A stretch of DNA of 64,000 bases from Janthinobacterium agaricidamnosum NBRC 102515 = DSM 9628 (lineage in GTDB: Bacteria > Pseudomonadota > Gammaproteobacteria > Burkholderiales > Burkholderiaceae_D): assembly GCF_000723165.1 (NCBI RefSeq), contig NZ_HG322949.1, positions 3,575,101-3,639,100 of the forward strand. Reading direction: 5' to 3'. Below are positions 25,497 through 35,304 of this stretch, one piece after another (the first letter of the stretch is position 1; the number at the start of each line of letters is the position of its first letter). The notes under the pieces are model-generated. The model had not been told where the DNA came from, made no database searches, and worked only from the letters and a program-made list of their open reading frames with translations. The position numbers and the translations under genes are program-made.

Positions 25497-28400
25497 GCCG
25501 CGCTTCCGCCGTCGGTTTCCAGTCCGGCCCGCGCCTTGGCCCTGCGGCCGAAGCGCTGGCCCAGGCGGTCGAAGCCGAGGTAAATCACCGGCGTGGTGAA
25601 CAGCGTCAGCAGCTGGCTGACGATCAGGCCGCCGAAAATGGCCAGGCCCAGCGGACGGCGCAATTCGGCGCCCTCGCCCCAGCCCAGCATCAGCGGCACC
25701 GCCGCGAACAGCGCCGCCAGCGTGGTCATCAGGATCGGCCGGAAGCGCAGCAGCGCGGCCTGGTGGATCGCTTCGCGCGGGCTCTTGCCCTGCTCGCGTT
25801 CGGCCTCGATGGCGAAGTCGATCATCATGATGGCGTTTTTCTTGACGATGCCGATCAGCAGGATGATGCCGATGATGCCGATCACGCCCAGGTCCTGGCC
25901 GCTGATCATCAGCGCCAGCAGCGCGCCGACGCCGGCCGACGGCAAGGTCGACAGGATCGTCAGCGGGTGGATATAACTTTCATACAGCACGCCCAGCACG
26001 ATGTAGACGCAGACCACCGCCGCCAGGATCAGCCACAGCTGGCTGGACAGCGAGTTTTCATAGGCGCCGGCGGCGCCCAGGAAGGTCATGCTGACCGAGG
26101 CCGGCAAGTTGATGTCCCTGGCGGCCTGGCGGATCACATCGACCGCCTTGCCCAGCGCCACCCCGGAGGCGGTATCGAAGCCCAAGGTGGTGGCCGGATA
26201 CTGCGCCACGTGGGTGATTTGCAGCGGCGCCTGTTTTTCGCTGATGCCGGCGATCGCCGACAGCGGCGTCGACTTGCCGGAACCGGTGCGCACCTGCAAA
26301 TCGCCGAGCGATGCGACGGTGGTCAGGGTGCCGGGCTGCGCTTCCAGGATCACCCGATACTGGTTGGTCTCGGTGAAGATGGTCGACACGATGCGCTGGC
26401 CGAAGGCGTTGTACAGCGCGTCGTCGATGGCGGCGGCGGTGATCGACAGCCGCGACGCGCTGTCGCGGTCGATGCGGATGTCGGCCGCGGCGCCGGTGGC
26501 GCCGGCATCCGACACCACATTGCGCAATTGCGGCTGGCGCTTCAATTGCGCCACCAGCTTGTCGGACCATTCCTTGATGGTGGCGTTGTCGGCCGCTTCC
26601 AGCGACACCCGGTACTGGGTCGGGCCGGTTTCGGCGTCGATCGTCAAGTCCTGGGTCGGCTGCAGGTACAGCGTCACGCCGGCCACGTCGGCGACCCGGC
26701 TGCGCAAGCGCTCCATGATGTCGGCCTGGCCGGCGCTGCGCGAATTTTTCAGGTTGATCAGCATGCTGCCGGTATGCAGCATGGTGTTATTGGCCGCATC
26801 GACGCCGACCAGCGAACTGAGGGTATCGACGTCCGGGTCGGCCAGGATGGCCCTGGCGGCGGCTTGCTGCAAGTCGGCCATGCGCGCGAACGACACCGCC
26901 TGCGACGCCACCAGCCGCGCCTGCAACTGGCCGGTATCCTGGGTCGGGAACAAGCCTTTCGGGATCGCCACATACAGCAGCACGGTCAGCGCCATGGTGC
27001 CCAGCGCCACCAGCAAGGTCAGGCCCTGGCGCTGCAATACCCAGATCAGCGCGCGGTCGTAATGGCCGATCACGTTGTCGAAAAACGCCTGGGTGCGGCG
27101 GCTCAAGGCGCCCGGCTGTTCATCGGCGTGGCCCTTCAGCCAGCGGCCCGACATCATCGGCACCAGCGTCAGCGAGACCAGCGCCGAAATCAGGATCGTG
27201 ATCGCCAGCGTGACGGCGAATTCGCGGAACAGCCGGCCCACCACGTCGCCCATGAACAGCAGCGGGATCAGCACCGCGATCAGCGACACCGTCAGCGAAA
27301 TGATGGTGAAACCGATTTGCGAGGCGCCCTTGATGGCGGCCGCCATCGGGGTTTCGCCCTCTTCGATGTAGCGCGCGATATTCTCGATCATGACGATCGC
27401 GTCGTCGACCACGAAGCCGGTGGCGATGGTCAGCGCCATCAGGCTCAGGTTGTTCAGGCTGTAGCCCATCAGGTACATCACGCCGCAGGCGCCGATCAGC
27501 GAAATCGGCACCGACAGGCTGGCGATGACGGTGGCGCGCAGGCTGTGCAGGAAGGCGAAGATCACCAGCACCACCAGCAGCACCGACAGCAGCAATTCCA
27601 TTTCGACGTGTTCGACCGAGGCGCGGATGCCGGTGGTGCGGTCGCTCAGCACGTCGACCTTCAGCGCCGCCGGCAAGCCGGCCTGCAATTCCGGCAGGCG
27701 CTTCCTGATCGCGTCGACGGTGGCGATCACGTTGGCGCCGGGCTGGCGCTGCACGTTCAGGATGATCGCCGGCTTCAGGCCGGACCAGGCGCCCAGCTTG
27801 ACGTTTTCGGCGCTGTCGACCACCTGCGCGACGTCCGACAGGAATACCGGCGCGCCGTTCTTATACGACACGATCAGGCTTTTATAGTCTTGCGCGGTGA
27901 GCAGCTGGTCGTTGGCGTTGATCGAAAACGAACGGCTCGGGCCGTCGAAACTGCCCTTGGCGCTGTTGGCGTTGGCGCCGGTGATGGCGCTGCGCAGCGT
28001 GTCGAGGCCCAGGCCGTAGGAAGCGAGCGCCTTGGTGTCGCCCTGGATCCGCACGGCCGGACGCTGGCCGCCGCTGAGCGACACCAGGCCGACCCCGTTG
28101 ACCTGGCTGATCTTCAGCGCCAGCCGGGTGTTGACGATATTCTGCACTTCGGTCAGCGGCATGGTGTCCGACGTGATCGCCAGCGTCAGCACCGGCGCAT
28201 CGGCCGGGTTGACCTTGGCGTACACCGGCGGCGCCGGCAAGTCGGTCGGCAGCAGCGAGCCGCCGGCGTTGATCGCCGCCTGCACTTCCTGCTCGGCCAC
28301 GTCGAGCGTCTGGCCCAGCGTGAATTGCAGCGTGATGATGGAGACGCCGGACGCGCTGGTGGAACTCATGCGCTGCAAGCCGGCCATCTGGCCGAACTGG

Positions 28401-28606
28401 CCTTCCAGCGGCGCCGTCACGGTTTGTCCCATCACTTCCGGACTGGCGCCCGGATACAGGGTTTGCACCTGGATGGTCGGGAAATCGACTTGCGGCAAGG
28501 CCGACAGCGGCAGGAACTTGAAGCCCACCAGGCCGGCCAGCACGATCGCCAGCATCAGCAGCGCGGTGGCGACCGGCCGCTGGATAAAAGGGCCGGACGG
28601 GCTCAT
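25493..28606 (-). CDS. mdtB: RND multidrug efflux permease, MdtB type
   Basis: 1037 residues from ATG 28606 (GGGAG upstream). MdtB signatures: QRPVATALLMLAIVLAGLVG, QVQTLYPGASPEVM and YAKVNPADAPVLT; TGFVVDDAIVMIEN carries the proton-relay Asp pair and IGIVKKNAIMMIDFAIEAER the C-terminal half motif. It is the second gene of the adaptor-MdtB-MdtC-outer-membrane factor operon and overlaps mdtC by four bases. Confidence 0.9.
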   Translation of the reverse strand: MSPSGPFIQRPVATALLMLAIVLAGLVGFKFLPLSALPQVDFPTIQVQTLYPGASPEVMGQTVTAPLEGQFGQMAGLQRMSSTSASGVSIITLQFTLGQTLDVAEQEVQAAINAGGSLLPTDLPAPPVYAKVNPADAPVLTLAITSDTMPLTEVQNIVNTRLALKISQVNGVGLVSLSGGQRPAVRIQGDTKALASYGLGLDTLRSAITGANANSAKGSFDGPSRSFSINANDQLLTAQDYKSLIVSYKNGAPVFLSDVAQVVDSAENVKLGAWSGLKPAIILNVQRQPGANVIATVDAIRKRLPELQAGLPAALKVDVLSDRTTGIRASVEHVEMELLLSVLLVVLVIFAFLHSLRATVIASLSVPISLIGACGVMYLMGYSLNNLSLMALTIATGFVVDDAIVMIENIARYIEEGETPMAAAIKGASQIGFTIISLTVSLIAVLIPLLFMGDVVGRLFREFAVTLAITILISALVSLTLVPMMSGRWLKGHADEQPGALSRRTQAFFDNVIGHYDRALIWVLQRQGLTLLVALGTMALTVLLYVAIPKGLFPTQDTGQLQARLVASQAVSFARMADLQQAAARAILADPDVDTLSSLVGVDAANNTMLHTGSMLINLKNSRSAGQADIMERLRSRVADVAGVTLYLQPTQDLTIDAETGPTQYRVSLEAADNATIKEWSDKLVAQLKRQPQLRNVVSDAGATGAAADIRIDRDSASRLSITAAAIDDALYNAFGQRIVSTIFTETNQYRVILEAQPGTLTTVASLGDLQVRTGSGKSTPLSAIAGISEKQAPLQITHVAQYPATTLGFDTASGVALGKAVDVIRQAARDINLPASVSMTFLGAAGAYENSLSSQLWLILAAVVCVYIVLGVLYESYIHPLTILSTLPSAGVGALLALMISGQDLGVIGIIGIILLIGIVKKNAIMMIDFAIEAEREQGKSPREAIHQAALLRFRPILMTTLAALFAAVPLMLGWGEGAELRRPLGLAIFGGLIVSQLLTLFTTPVIYLGFDRLGQRFGRRAKARAGLETDGGSAA

Positions 28607-28640
28607 CGCGGCGCACTCCCACAATTAGTAGTCAGGCGCT

Positions 28641-30047
28641 TCATTGCGCGGCACCTTGCGCCGGACGGCGCGGCGCGGCAGCCGGGGCGCTGGCCGGCGC
28701 GCTGGCGCCATCGGCCGGCGCGCCATCCTGGCGGTGGCGGCGGTGCTCGCCGGGGGCGGAGCCTTCGCCGGCGGCGCCGCCATGACGGCGGCCGCCACCC
28801 GTGCCCGCGCCGGCTCCGCCCCAGGCCGGTTTATCGCCCGGCAGCACCACCTTGCCGCCATCCTTCAAGCGGTCGGCGCCTTCGGTAATCACTTTTTCGC
28901 CCGCTTGCAGGCCGGTCTTGATCTGCACCTGGTCGGTGGTGGCCTGGCCGCGCGTGACGGCGCGCACGCTGACGGTGCGCTCGGCGCCGTTCAATACATA
29001 CACGAAGTCGCCGCTGCTGCCGTGGCGCAGCGCGGTCACCGGTATCATCACGGCGTCCTTGATGGTGCGCAGTTCCAGCCGCACGTTGACGAACTGGCTG
29101 GGGAACAGCGTCGCCCTGGCGTTGGTGTAGCGGGCCTTGGCGCGCACCGTGCCGGTCTGCACGTCGACCTGGTTGTCCAGCGCCGAGAAGGTGCCGCTGT
29201 CGAGCGTGTCGCTGCGGGTGCGGTCCAGCGCGACGGCCGGCAGCGCGGCGCCTTCGGCCAGGCGGGCCTGCACCTCCGACACTTTATCTTGCGGCACCGC
29301 GAATTCGACGTCGATCGGCGACAGTTGCGTGACCACCGCGATGCCGGCCGTGTCGCCGGTGCTGACCAGGTTGCCGGCGTCGACCGCGCGCAAGCCGACC
29401 CGTCCGCTGACCGGCGCCAGCACCCTGGTATAACCGAGGTTCAGGCGCGCCGTGCCTTCGGCGGCGCGGTCGGTCATGACGGTGCCTTCCAGCTGCTTGA
29501 CCAGCGCGGCCTGGGTGTCGACATCCTGGCGCGCGATCGAATCCTGCTTCAGCAGGGTCTGGTAGCGCTCCAGCGTCAGGCGCGCATTATCGAGCTGCGC
29601 TTCGTCGCGCTGGCGCTGGCCGGACGCTTGCAGCAGCGCCATCTCGAACTGGCGCGGATCGATCTGCGCCAGCACGTCGCCGGCCTTGACCATCTGGCCT
29701 TCCTTGAACAGGATCTTTTGCAGGATGCCCGACACTTGCGCGCGCACCGTCACGTTGGCCACCGGGGTCACCGTGCCGAGCGCATCGAGCAGCACCGGAA
29801 TGTCGGCCTTGAGCGCCGTGGCGACGCCGACCGTGGTGGCCGGCCCGCCCCTGCCGCCGCCGAAACCGCCGGGCCCGCCCGGTCCGCCGCCTGCGCCGCG
29901 CGCGCCGGCCGCGCCGGTGGCTGGATGGGTCAGGTGCCAGGCCAGGCCGCCCAGCGCCGCCATGGCGGCCACCGCGATGATACCGCCGATGAATCTGGAG
30001 CGGCGGCTGCGCCGTGGAGAGGTGCTCTTAACAGTCTGCGAATCCAT
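28641..30047 (-). CDS. mdtA: RND periplasmic adaptor, MdtA type
   Basis: 468 residues. An N-terminal membrane anchor (about 18-42) is followed by an unusual Gly-rich linker (about 46-70), the lipoyl/hairpin core (VRAQVSGILQKILFKEGQMVKAGDVLAQID), and beta-barrel and membrane-proximal domains (LNLGYTRVLAPVSGRVGLRAVDAGNL). The last 70 residues are a low-complexity Gly/Ala/Pro/Arg/His tail not needed by the family. AAGGATAAGCG precedes the ATG. First gene of the efflux operon, joining the inner-membrane pump to the outer-membrane factor. Confidence 0.9.
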   Translation of the reverse strand: MDSQTVKSTSPRRSRRSRFIGGIIAVAAMAALGGLAWHLTHPATGAAGARGAGGGPGGPGGFGGGRGGPATTVGVATALKADIPVLLDALGTVTPVANVTVRAQVSGILQKILFKEGQMVKAGDVLAQIDPRQFEMALLQASGQRQRDEAQLDNARLTLERYQTLLKQDSIARQDVDTQAALVKQLEGTVMTDRAAEGTARLNLGYTRVLAPVSGRVGLRAVDAGNLVSTGDTAGIAVVTQLSPIDVEFAVPQDKVSEVQARLAEGAALPAVALDRTRSDTLDSGTFSALDNQVDVQTGTVRAKARYTNARATLFPSQFVNVRLELRTIKDAVMIPVTALRHGSSGDFVYVLNGAERTVSVRAVTRGQATTDQVQIKTGLQAGEKVITEGADRLKDGGKVVLPGDKPAWGGAGAGTGGGRRHGGAAGEGSAPGEHRRHRQDGAPADGASAPASAPAAAPRRPAQGAAQ

Positions 30048-30435
30048 CGCTTATCCTTGTTCAGGCCGGAGCTGTCCGGCGATTCGATACCGGCCGGTTA
30101 TGCCGGGGTAACAGTCATCTGGGCAGGCCACGCGCATCGGCGCCGCCATCGTCTGGACGACTCTAGCATAGTCATGTAAATAAATAGCGGGGCCATTGTT
30201 ACAAACCGGGCCAGGAAAAAGGGCGATCGGCACGGCGCGGTCGCGCCGCGCATGGCGCCGCGATCCGGGCATGCCGGGGCGGCGCAGGAAGAATCAGGGA
30301 TGCGGACGGGCCAGCAGTTGCACAAAGCTGGCCCGGAAACCGTTGACGGCGGCGGCAAGGCAGATACAAACTCGCTACAAATCTCTTGCCGCAACCCTTG
30401 CCAGGCAGCTCACGAATTGATAGCGGGCGGCCCTG
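30048..30435. other. Intergenic region between sppA and the mdt operon
   Basis: 388 bases without a convincing gene. It must carry the mdt promoter near its left end. An inverted repeat at 30307-30335 (CGGGCCAG, 13-base loop, CTGGCCCG) has no U-run and could be a weak sppA terminator. No TCS or MarR-type box stands out. Confidence 0.5.
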
Positions 30436-32328
30436 TCAGCGCGAGCCGAGCGGCGACTCGCACAGGCAATGGGTCAGCGCCATGAACGGCCGGTGTTCGC
30501 GGGCCAGGCCGGACAGCCAGCTGATGTCGCCGGCGATGCCCAGCGCCGCGTCCGGCGGCAAGCCGCTGCCGGCCAGGCCCAGCTTGACGTGCTCCCCGAG
30601 GCTGGCCCCGATCGTGGCGCCCAGCGCCTGCGCCGCCGAACCGCCGACCAGGTCGATCAGGCGGTCGACCCTGGAGCCTTCGCGTTCGATGTAGGCGACC
30701 CGGTAATCGCCCTTCAAATGGGCGCGCCTGGCGGCCGAGGCGATCGCATCGCCGTAGCTGCCGATGGTGTCGACCAGGCCCCGGTCCTTGGCCTGCTGGC
30801 CGGTCCAGACCCGGCCCTGCGCCACTTCATTGATTTTTTCCGGCGTGGTTTTGCGCGCCTGCGCGGCCTTGCCGGTGAACTCGGCATACACATGGTTGAT
30901 GCTGCTCTGGATCACTTGCGCAAAGCGCGGGTCGAGCGGACGCAGCGGATTGGTGGCGTCGCCCAGCCAGGTGGTCGGCGCGCCGGCCGTGTGGATGCCC
31001 AGCTTGTCGATCACCTTGTCGGCGGTCGGCAAGATCGCGAACACGCCGATCGAACCGGTGATGGTGCTGGCGTCGGCGATCACTTCATCGGACGACATCG
31101 ACACCCAGTAACCGCCGGACGCGGCCACGTCGCCCATCGACACCACCACCGGCTTGCCGGCGGCGCGCGTCAACTCCAGCTCGCGCCGTATCAGCTCGGA
31201 GGCGAACGCGCTGCCGCCGGGCGAATCGACGCGCAGCACCACGGCCTTGATGCGGTCGTCTTCGCGCGCCTGGCGTATCAATTTCGAGGTCGACAAGCCG
31301 CCGATGGCGCCCGGCGCCGCATTGCCGTCGCCGATTTCGCCTTCGGCGACCACCACGCCGACCGCGTCGCCGGTGTAGCTGCTGCGCTGGCGCGCCAGGT
31401 AATCGCCGAACGCCACCTGGCGGAAGCTCTTGCCGTCGTCATCCGGGGCGCCGCGCTTGATCATCAGCTCGCGGACCTGGTCGAGCGTCTTCAAGCCGTC
31501 GACCAGTTTGGCATTCACGGCCAGCTTGGCCAGGTCGCCATTGGCCGCCGCGATCAGCGCCGGCAAATCGTCGATGCCCTTCATGATGGCGCCGGCCGGC
31601 AGCTTGCGCGCCTTTTCGACTTCGCCGGTGTAGGCCGACCACAGCGCGTTGTTCAGGTAGCTTTCCGCTTCGGCCGCGGCGCTCGACGGGCCGTTGGCGA
31701 TATACGGTTCGGCGAAGCTTTTATAGGTGCCGACCTTGAGCAGGTTGACCGTGACGCCCAGCTTGTCGAGCGCATCGCGGTAGTAATTGCGGTAGCGGCC
31801 GAAACCTTCCAGCATCACGCCGCCCATCGGGTGCACAAACACTTCATCGGCGTGCGCGGCGACCAGGTATTGCCGCTGGTTGTAGCTGGAACCCCAGGCG
31901 GTGACTTTCTTGCCGCTGGCGCGGAAGCGGTCCAGCGCGGCGCCGACTTCGCGCAGCGAGGCCAGGCCGCCGCCCTGCAAATCGTCGAGGATCAGGACGG
32001 CGCCGCCGATACTGGCGTCCTTGCCGGCCGCGTCCAGCACTTTCAGCACGTCGCGCAATTGCACTGTTTTCTTGCCGTCGCCGCCGATATTGGCCAGCAG
32101 CGCTTCGCGCGCGCCGCCGGGATGCTGCTCGACCAGCTGGCCCTGCAGATTGAGCACCAAGGTGGTTTTTTGCTGCAACGGCTTCAAGCCGCCGCCGAAT
32201 ATGCCATACACGATGGCCAGCACGATCAGCAGGAAGATCAGGTTGAACACGAGGCGCCGGCTAAAATCGAGCGCGCGCCAAAAATGGCCAAAACCGCGGC
32301 GCAGCGGCGGAAACGGGTTGAGTGACAT
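30436..32328 (-). CDS. sppA: Signal peptide peptidase SppA, long (67K) type
   Basis: 630 residues from ATG 32328, with GGAGTCC at the right distance. One N-terminal membrane segment (about 27-48, LVFNLIFLLIVLAIVYGIFG) anchors it to the inner membrane with the catalytic part in the periplasm. Two tandem S49 domains are present. The serine nucleophile is in GDVAASGGYWVSMS and the general-base lysine is expected in the first repeat (region LLKVGTYKSFAEPY). It clears signal peptides left after secretion. Length matches the E. coli type. Confidence 0.9.
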   Translation of the reverse strand: MSLNPFPPLRRGFGHFWRALDFSRRLVFNLIFLLIVLAIVYGIFGGGLKPLQQKTTLVLNLQGQLVEQHPGGAREALLANIGGDGKKTVQLRDVLKVLDAAGKDASIGGAVLILDDLQGGGLASLREVGAALDRFRASGKKVTAWGSSYNQRQYLVAAHADEVFVHPMGGVMLEGFGRYRNYYRDALDKLGVTVNLLKVGTYKSFAEPYIANGPSSAAAEAESYLNNALWSAYTGEVEKARKLPAGAIMKGIDDLPALIAAANGDLAKLAVNAKLVDGLKTLDQVRELMIKRGAPDDDGKSFRQVAFGDYLARQRSSYTGDAVGVVVAEGEIGDGNAAPGAIGGLSTSKLIRQAREDDRIKAVVLRVDSPGGSAFASELIRRELELTRAAGKPVVVSMGDVAASGGYWVSMSSDEVIADASTITGSIGVFAILPTADKVIDKLGIHTAGAPTTWLGDATNPLRPLDPRFAQVIQSSINHVYAEFTGKAAQARKTTPEKINEVAQGRVWTGQQAKDRGLVDTIGSYGDAIASAARRAHLKGDYRVAYIEREGSRVDRLIDLVGGSAAQALGATIGASLGEHVKLGLAGSGLPPDAALGIAGDISWLSGLAREHRPFMALTHCLCESPLGSR

Positions 32329-32424
32329 GAGGACTCCGTAGTGGTTGGCGGACAAAGTAGCAATTCATTTGCTTGCAAGTTACTTGAAGCAAACACCCAC
32401 TGTAGCCGAAAATCCGTACAAATA

Positions 32425-33894
32425 CTAATTTTGCAAGACCGGCAATGAATAGTCGGCCGGCCGCGAAATCAGCAGCAGGCCGGCCAGCACCAGCAAGCCA
32501 TTGAGGATCAGCAATTCCAGCCCCAGGCGGTAGGCGCCGAACAGCGCGGCCTGGCAGTAATCGATGGCGTAGCACAGCAGCGGCCCGGCCACGACCACCA
32601 GCGGCACCCAGCGCTCATGCAAGCGGCGCCGGGTCAGCAAGCCGAAGGCGAACAGGCCCAGCAACGGACCATAGGTATAACTGGCCAGTTTCAGGATCAC
32701 GCCGATCATGCTCGGGCTGTCGACCCATTTGAAGGCCAGGATCAGCAGCAGGAACAGCGCGGCGAAGCTCAGGTGGACCCGCTGGCGCCAGCGTTTTTGC
32801 AGGTGCTCCGGCAAGTCCGGGCGGCGCTGCAAGCCCAGCAAGTCGATGCAAAAAGTCGACGTCAGCGCGGTGATCGCGCCATCGACGCTGGGAAACAGCG
32901 CCGAAATCAGCGCAATGAAAAAGATCAGTTGCAAGACCGCCGGGAAATGGCCCAGCACCACCGCCGGGAACAGCTGGTCGCCGCTGGCGCCGACGCCGGC
33001 CAGCGGCGCGTACAGGTGCAGCAAGCCACCGAGGAACAGGAACAGCAGCAGCACGCCGGTCAGGATCACGGTCAGCGCCAGCATATTCTTTTGCGAATTG
33101 CGCAGCGTGCGCACCGAGATATTCTTTTGCATCATTTCCTGGTCCATGCCGGTCATCGCGATGGTGATGAACATGCCGGCCAGCACGTGTTTCCAGAAGT
33201 AAGCGGGACTGTCGATGTCCCACGTAAAGACCCGCGCCAGGCCGTGCGAGCGCAGTTGCTCCAGGCTGCCGGCCAGCGACAAGTCCATCTTGTCGAGCAA
33301 GAACACGGTGCAAATGACCAGCCCCAGCAGCATGCAGCCGGTTTGCAGCATATCGGTCCAGACAATGGTCTTGACCCCGCCTTCATAGGTGTACAGCAAG
33401 ATCATCAGCAGCACCGCCATGCTGGTCAGCCAGAATGGCACACCGAAGCCGTCGAGGATTGTCGCTTGCAGGATATTCACCACCAGATATAAGCGGGCGC
33501 TGGCGCCCAGCAGCCGCGACAGGATGAAAAACGCCGCCCCGCTCTGGCAGGAACGGCGCCCCAGCCGCACCTCGAGGTAATGGTAGATCGAGGTCAACTT
33601 CAAGCGGTAATACAGCGGCAGCAACACCAAGGCAATCACCAGATAACCGAGCACATAACCGATCATCAATTGAATATAGCCAAAACCGTCGCGCCCGACC
33701 GCTCCCGGCACGCTGATGAACGTGACGCCGGTCAGCGTGGTGCCGACCATGCCGAAGGCGACCAGCGCCCAGTGGCTGTTTTTATTGCCGATGAAAAAAC
33801 TGTGATTGGTGGCGTGGCGCGAGGTGCGCCAGGCAACGCCCAGCAACAGCGCAAAATAGGCAATGACGAAGGAAAACAGGACGGCTGGGGACAT
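32425..33894 (-). CDS. Sodium:solute symporter family protein
   Basis: 489 residues from ATG 33894; an upstream ATG at 33936 would add 14 residues. About 13 membrane segments are visible and the SSS-family core motifs are present (NHSFFIGNKNSHW, FGMVGTTLTGVTFISVPG, YTYEGGVKTIVWTD). It is an inner-membrane Na+-coupled importer. The substrate cannot be told from sequence; sugars, amino acids or carboxylates are all possible. It lies 96 bases upstream of sppA on the same strand. Confidence 0.85.
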   Translation of the reverse strand: MSPAVLFSFVIAYFALLLGVAWRTSRHATNHSFFIGNKNSHWALVAFGMVGTTLTGVTFISVPGAVGRDGFGYIQLMIGYVLGYLVIALVLLPLYYRLKLTSIYHYLEVRLGRRSCQSGAAFFILSRLLGASARLYLVVNILQATILDGFGVPFWLTSMAVLLMILLYTYEGGVKTIVWTDMLQTGCMLLGLVICTVFLLDKMDLSLAGSLEQLRSHGLARVFTWDIDSPAYFWKHVLAGMFITIAMTGMDQEMMQKNISVRTLRNSQKNMLALTVILTGVLLLFLFLGGLLHLYAPLAGVGASGDQLFPAVVLGHFPAVLQLIFFIALISALFPSVDGAITALTSTFCIDLLGLQRRPDLPEHLQKRWRQRVHLSFAALFLLLILAFKWVDSPSMIGVILKLASYTYGPLLGLFAFGLLTRRRLHERWVPLVVVAGPLLCYAIDYCQAALFGAYRLGLELLILNGLLVLAGLLLISRPADYSLPVLQN

Positions 33895-34002
33895 GGCTGG
33901 AATCAGGGATGGCAAGGCAAGCGCAAGAATATACACGCAGATGCGCGCGCATGCACGCTTGCCGCCCTCATCAGCACGATGACGGCCGGGCCGGAGCAGC
34001 GC

Positions 34003-34755
34003 TCAGATTTGCGCCAGGCCGCCATCGGCCTGAATGTCGGCGCCGTTGATATAACTGGCGGCGTCGGACGCCAGGAACGTCACCACGCCGGCGATTTCGC
34101 GCGCATCGGCATTGCGGCCCAGCGGCACCAGCCCGCCCAGGTAAGCGTAAAAACCGTCCAGGTCGGCCCCGCTGCCGGCCAGTCCCGCCAGGCCGGGGGT
34201 TTCGGTGTTGCCGGGGCTGACCGCGTTGATGCGGATGCCGCGCCCTTGCAAGTCCAGCACCCAGCTGCGCACCAGGCTGCGGATCGCCGCCTTGGTCGCC
34301 GAATACACGCCCAGGCCGCCCTGGCCCTTGATGCCGGAAATCGACGACGTGACGATCACCGAGGCGCCCTGCGCCAGCAAGGGCAACGCTTTTTGCACGG
34401 TAAACAAGGTGCCCTTGATATTGATATCGAGATGCCGGTCGACATGGTCTTCAGTGACTTGTTCCAGCGTCGCGATTTCCGCGATCGCCGCATTGGCGAA
34501 CAGGATGTCGAGCCGGCCTTTTTCAGCCTGGACGATGGCGTACAAACGGTCCAGGTCGGCCAGCCGGGCCACATCGCCGCGCACGCCGGTCGCGTTGGGG
34601 CCGAGCTCGGCCACGGCGGCGTCCAGTTCGGCCTGGCGCCGGCCGGTGATGAATACATAGGCGCCTTCGGCGATGAATGCCTTGGCGGTGGCCAGCCCGA
34701 TGCCGCTGGTGCCGCCGGTAATGACGGCGACTTTACCTTCGAGTAACTTGCTCAT
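34003..34755 (-). CDS. Short-chain dehydrogenase/reductase, MarR-controlled
   Basis: 250 residues from ATG 34755 (AAAGGAAGC upstream). A classical SDR: nucleotide-binding [10 protein letters not shown] near residue 14, NAAIAE, the catalytic Ser in TSSISG, YxxxK as YSATKAA, and PGNTETPG. It is expected to oxidise or reduce a small carbonyl or alcohol with NAD(P). Its promoter contains the same palindrome found in the promoter of the marR gene next door, so it is the likely target of that regulator. Confidence 0.9.
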   Translation of the reverse strand: MSKLLEGKVAVITGGTSGIGLATAKAFIAEGAYVFITGRRQAELDAAVAELGPNATGVRGDVARLADLDRLYAIVQAEKGRLDILFANAAIAEIATLEQVTEDHVDRHLDINIKGTLFTVQKALPLLAQGASVIVTSSISGIKGQGGLGVYSATKAAIRSLVRSWVLDLQGRGIRINAVSPGNTETPGLAGLAGSGADLDGFYAYLGGLVPLGRNADAREIAGVVTFLASDAASYINGADIQADGGLAQI

Positions 34756-34801
34756 GCTGTGCTTCCTTTGGTGAAGGGTGAAATGGAACTGCTCTTCTAC
34801 G

Positions 34802-34830
34802 ATCATGTGCATATGCACATATCAGGTGAA
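34802..34830 (-). promoter_or_regulatory. SDR promoter with MarR operator in its spacer
   Basis: On the minus strand TTCACC (34830-34825) and CATGAT (34807-34802) are 17 bases apart. The 16-bp perfect palindrome ATGTGCATATGCACAT occupies 34805-34820, filling the spacer and touching the -10. The same core occurs at 35314-35325. Confidence 0.6.
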
Positions 34831-34850
34831 ATAAAAAGCGCCGCGGCGCT
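34828..34850 (-). terminator. Intrinsic terminator of the marR gene
   Basis: On the minus strand AGCGCC-GC-GGCGCT (34850-34837) is followed by TTTTTATTT. It lies 17 bases past the marR stop and immediately ahead of the SDR promoter, insulating the two genes. Confidence 0.75.
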
Positions 34851-34866
34851 GCCGATCATGGCAACC

Positions 34867-35298
34867 CTACAGCGCTCCGGTGATGCTTAAAAAATCATGG
34901 CGCAAGATGCGCGCGTGCTGCGCCCCGACCAAGGCCTCATATTCGGCTTGCGCCGCTAGCCACAGCGGCCTGGCTTGGTCGATCTTGGCCAGCCCGGCCG
35001 CCGAAATCGACAAGACATGGCGGCGCCGCTCTTCCGGGTGGGCCGTGCTGATGACCAGTTCTTTTTGCAGCAACGGTTTCAGCGCGCGCAGCAAGGTGGT
35101 GCGGTCGGTCAGCAAGAGCGCCGCCAACTCGTTCATGCCCATGCCCTGTTCCCTGTGCTGCTCAAGGAAATTCAAGATTCCATACTGGGTCGTGGTAATG
35201 TTCGACGGCGCAAAATGCCGCTCGTATAACTTCGAGATATAACGCGACATTTGGCGGGTGGCCGAGCAGTGGCAAGCGAGAGGTCCGAGATCTTCCAT
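34867..35298 (-). CDS. MarR-family transcriptional repressor
   Basis: 143 residues from ATG 35298. The frame is open nine codons further, but those codons are the operator itself (read as MHMH) and lie upstream of a -10 box. The winged helix is at about 30-115 (TTTQYGILNFLEQH, MNELAALLLTDRTTLLRALKPLL, HPEERRRHVLSIS). Cys residues in the N-terminal LACHCSATRQ could make it redox or electrophile sensitive. It is likely to repress itself and the SDR gene through the shared GTGCATATGCAC palindrome. Confidence 0.9.
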   Translation of the reverse strand: MEDLGPLACHCSATRQMSRYISKLYERHFAPSNITTTQYGILNFLEQHREQGMGMNELAALLLTDRTTLLRALKPLLQKELVISTAHPEERRRHVLSISAAGLAKIDQARPLWLAAQAEYEALVGAQHARILRHDFLSITGAL

Positions 35299-35304
35299 GC
35301 GCTT

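Noticed and set aside
25763..28888. Plus-strand open frame of 1041 codons antisense to mdtB
   Set aside because: Composition is dominated by Arg, Gln, His and Asp typical of the reverse reading of GC-rich coding DNA, and mdtB is an unmistakable gene. Similar long shadows lie opposite mdtC (23751-25583) and the second pump (52046-55294).
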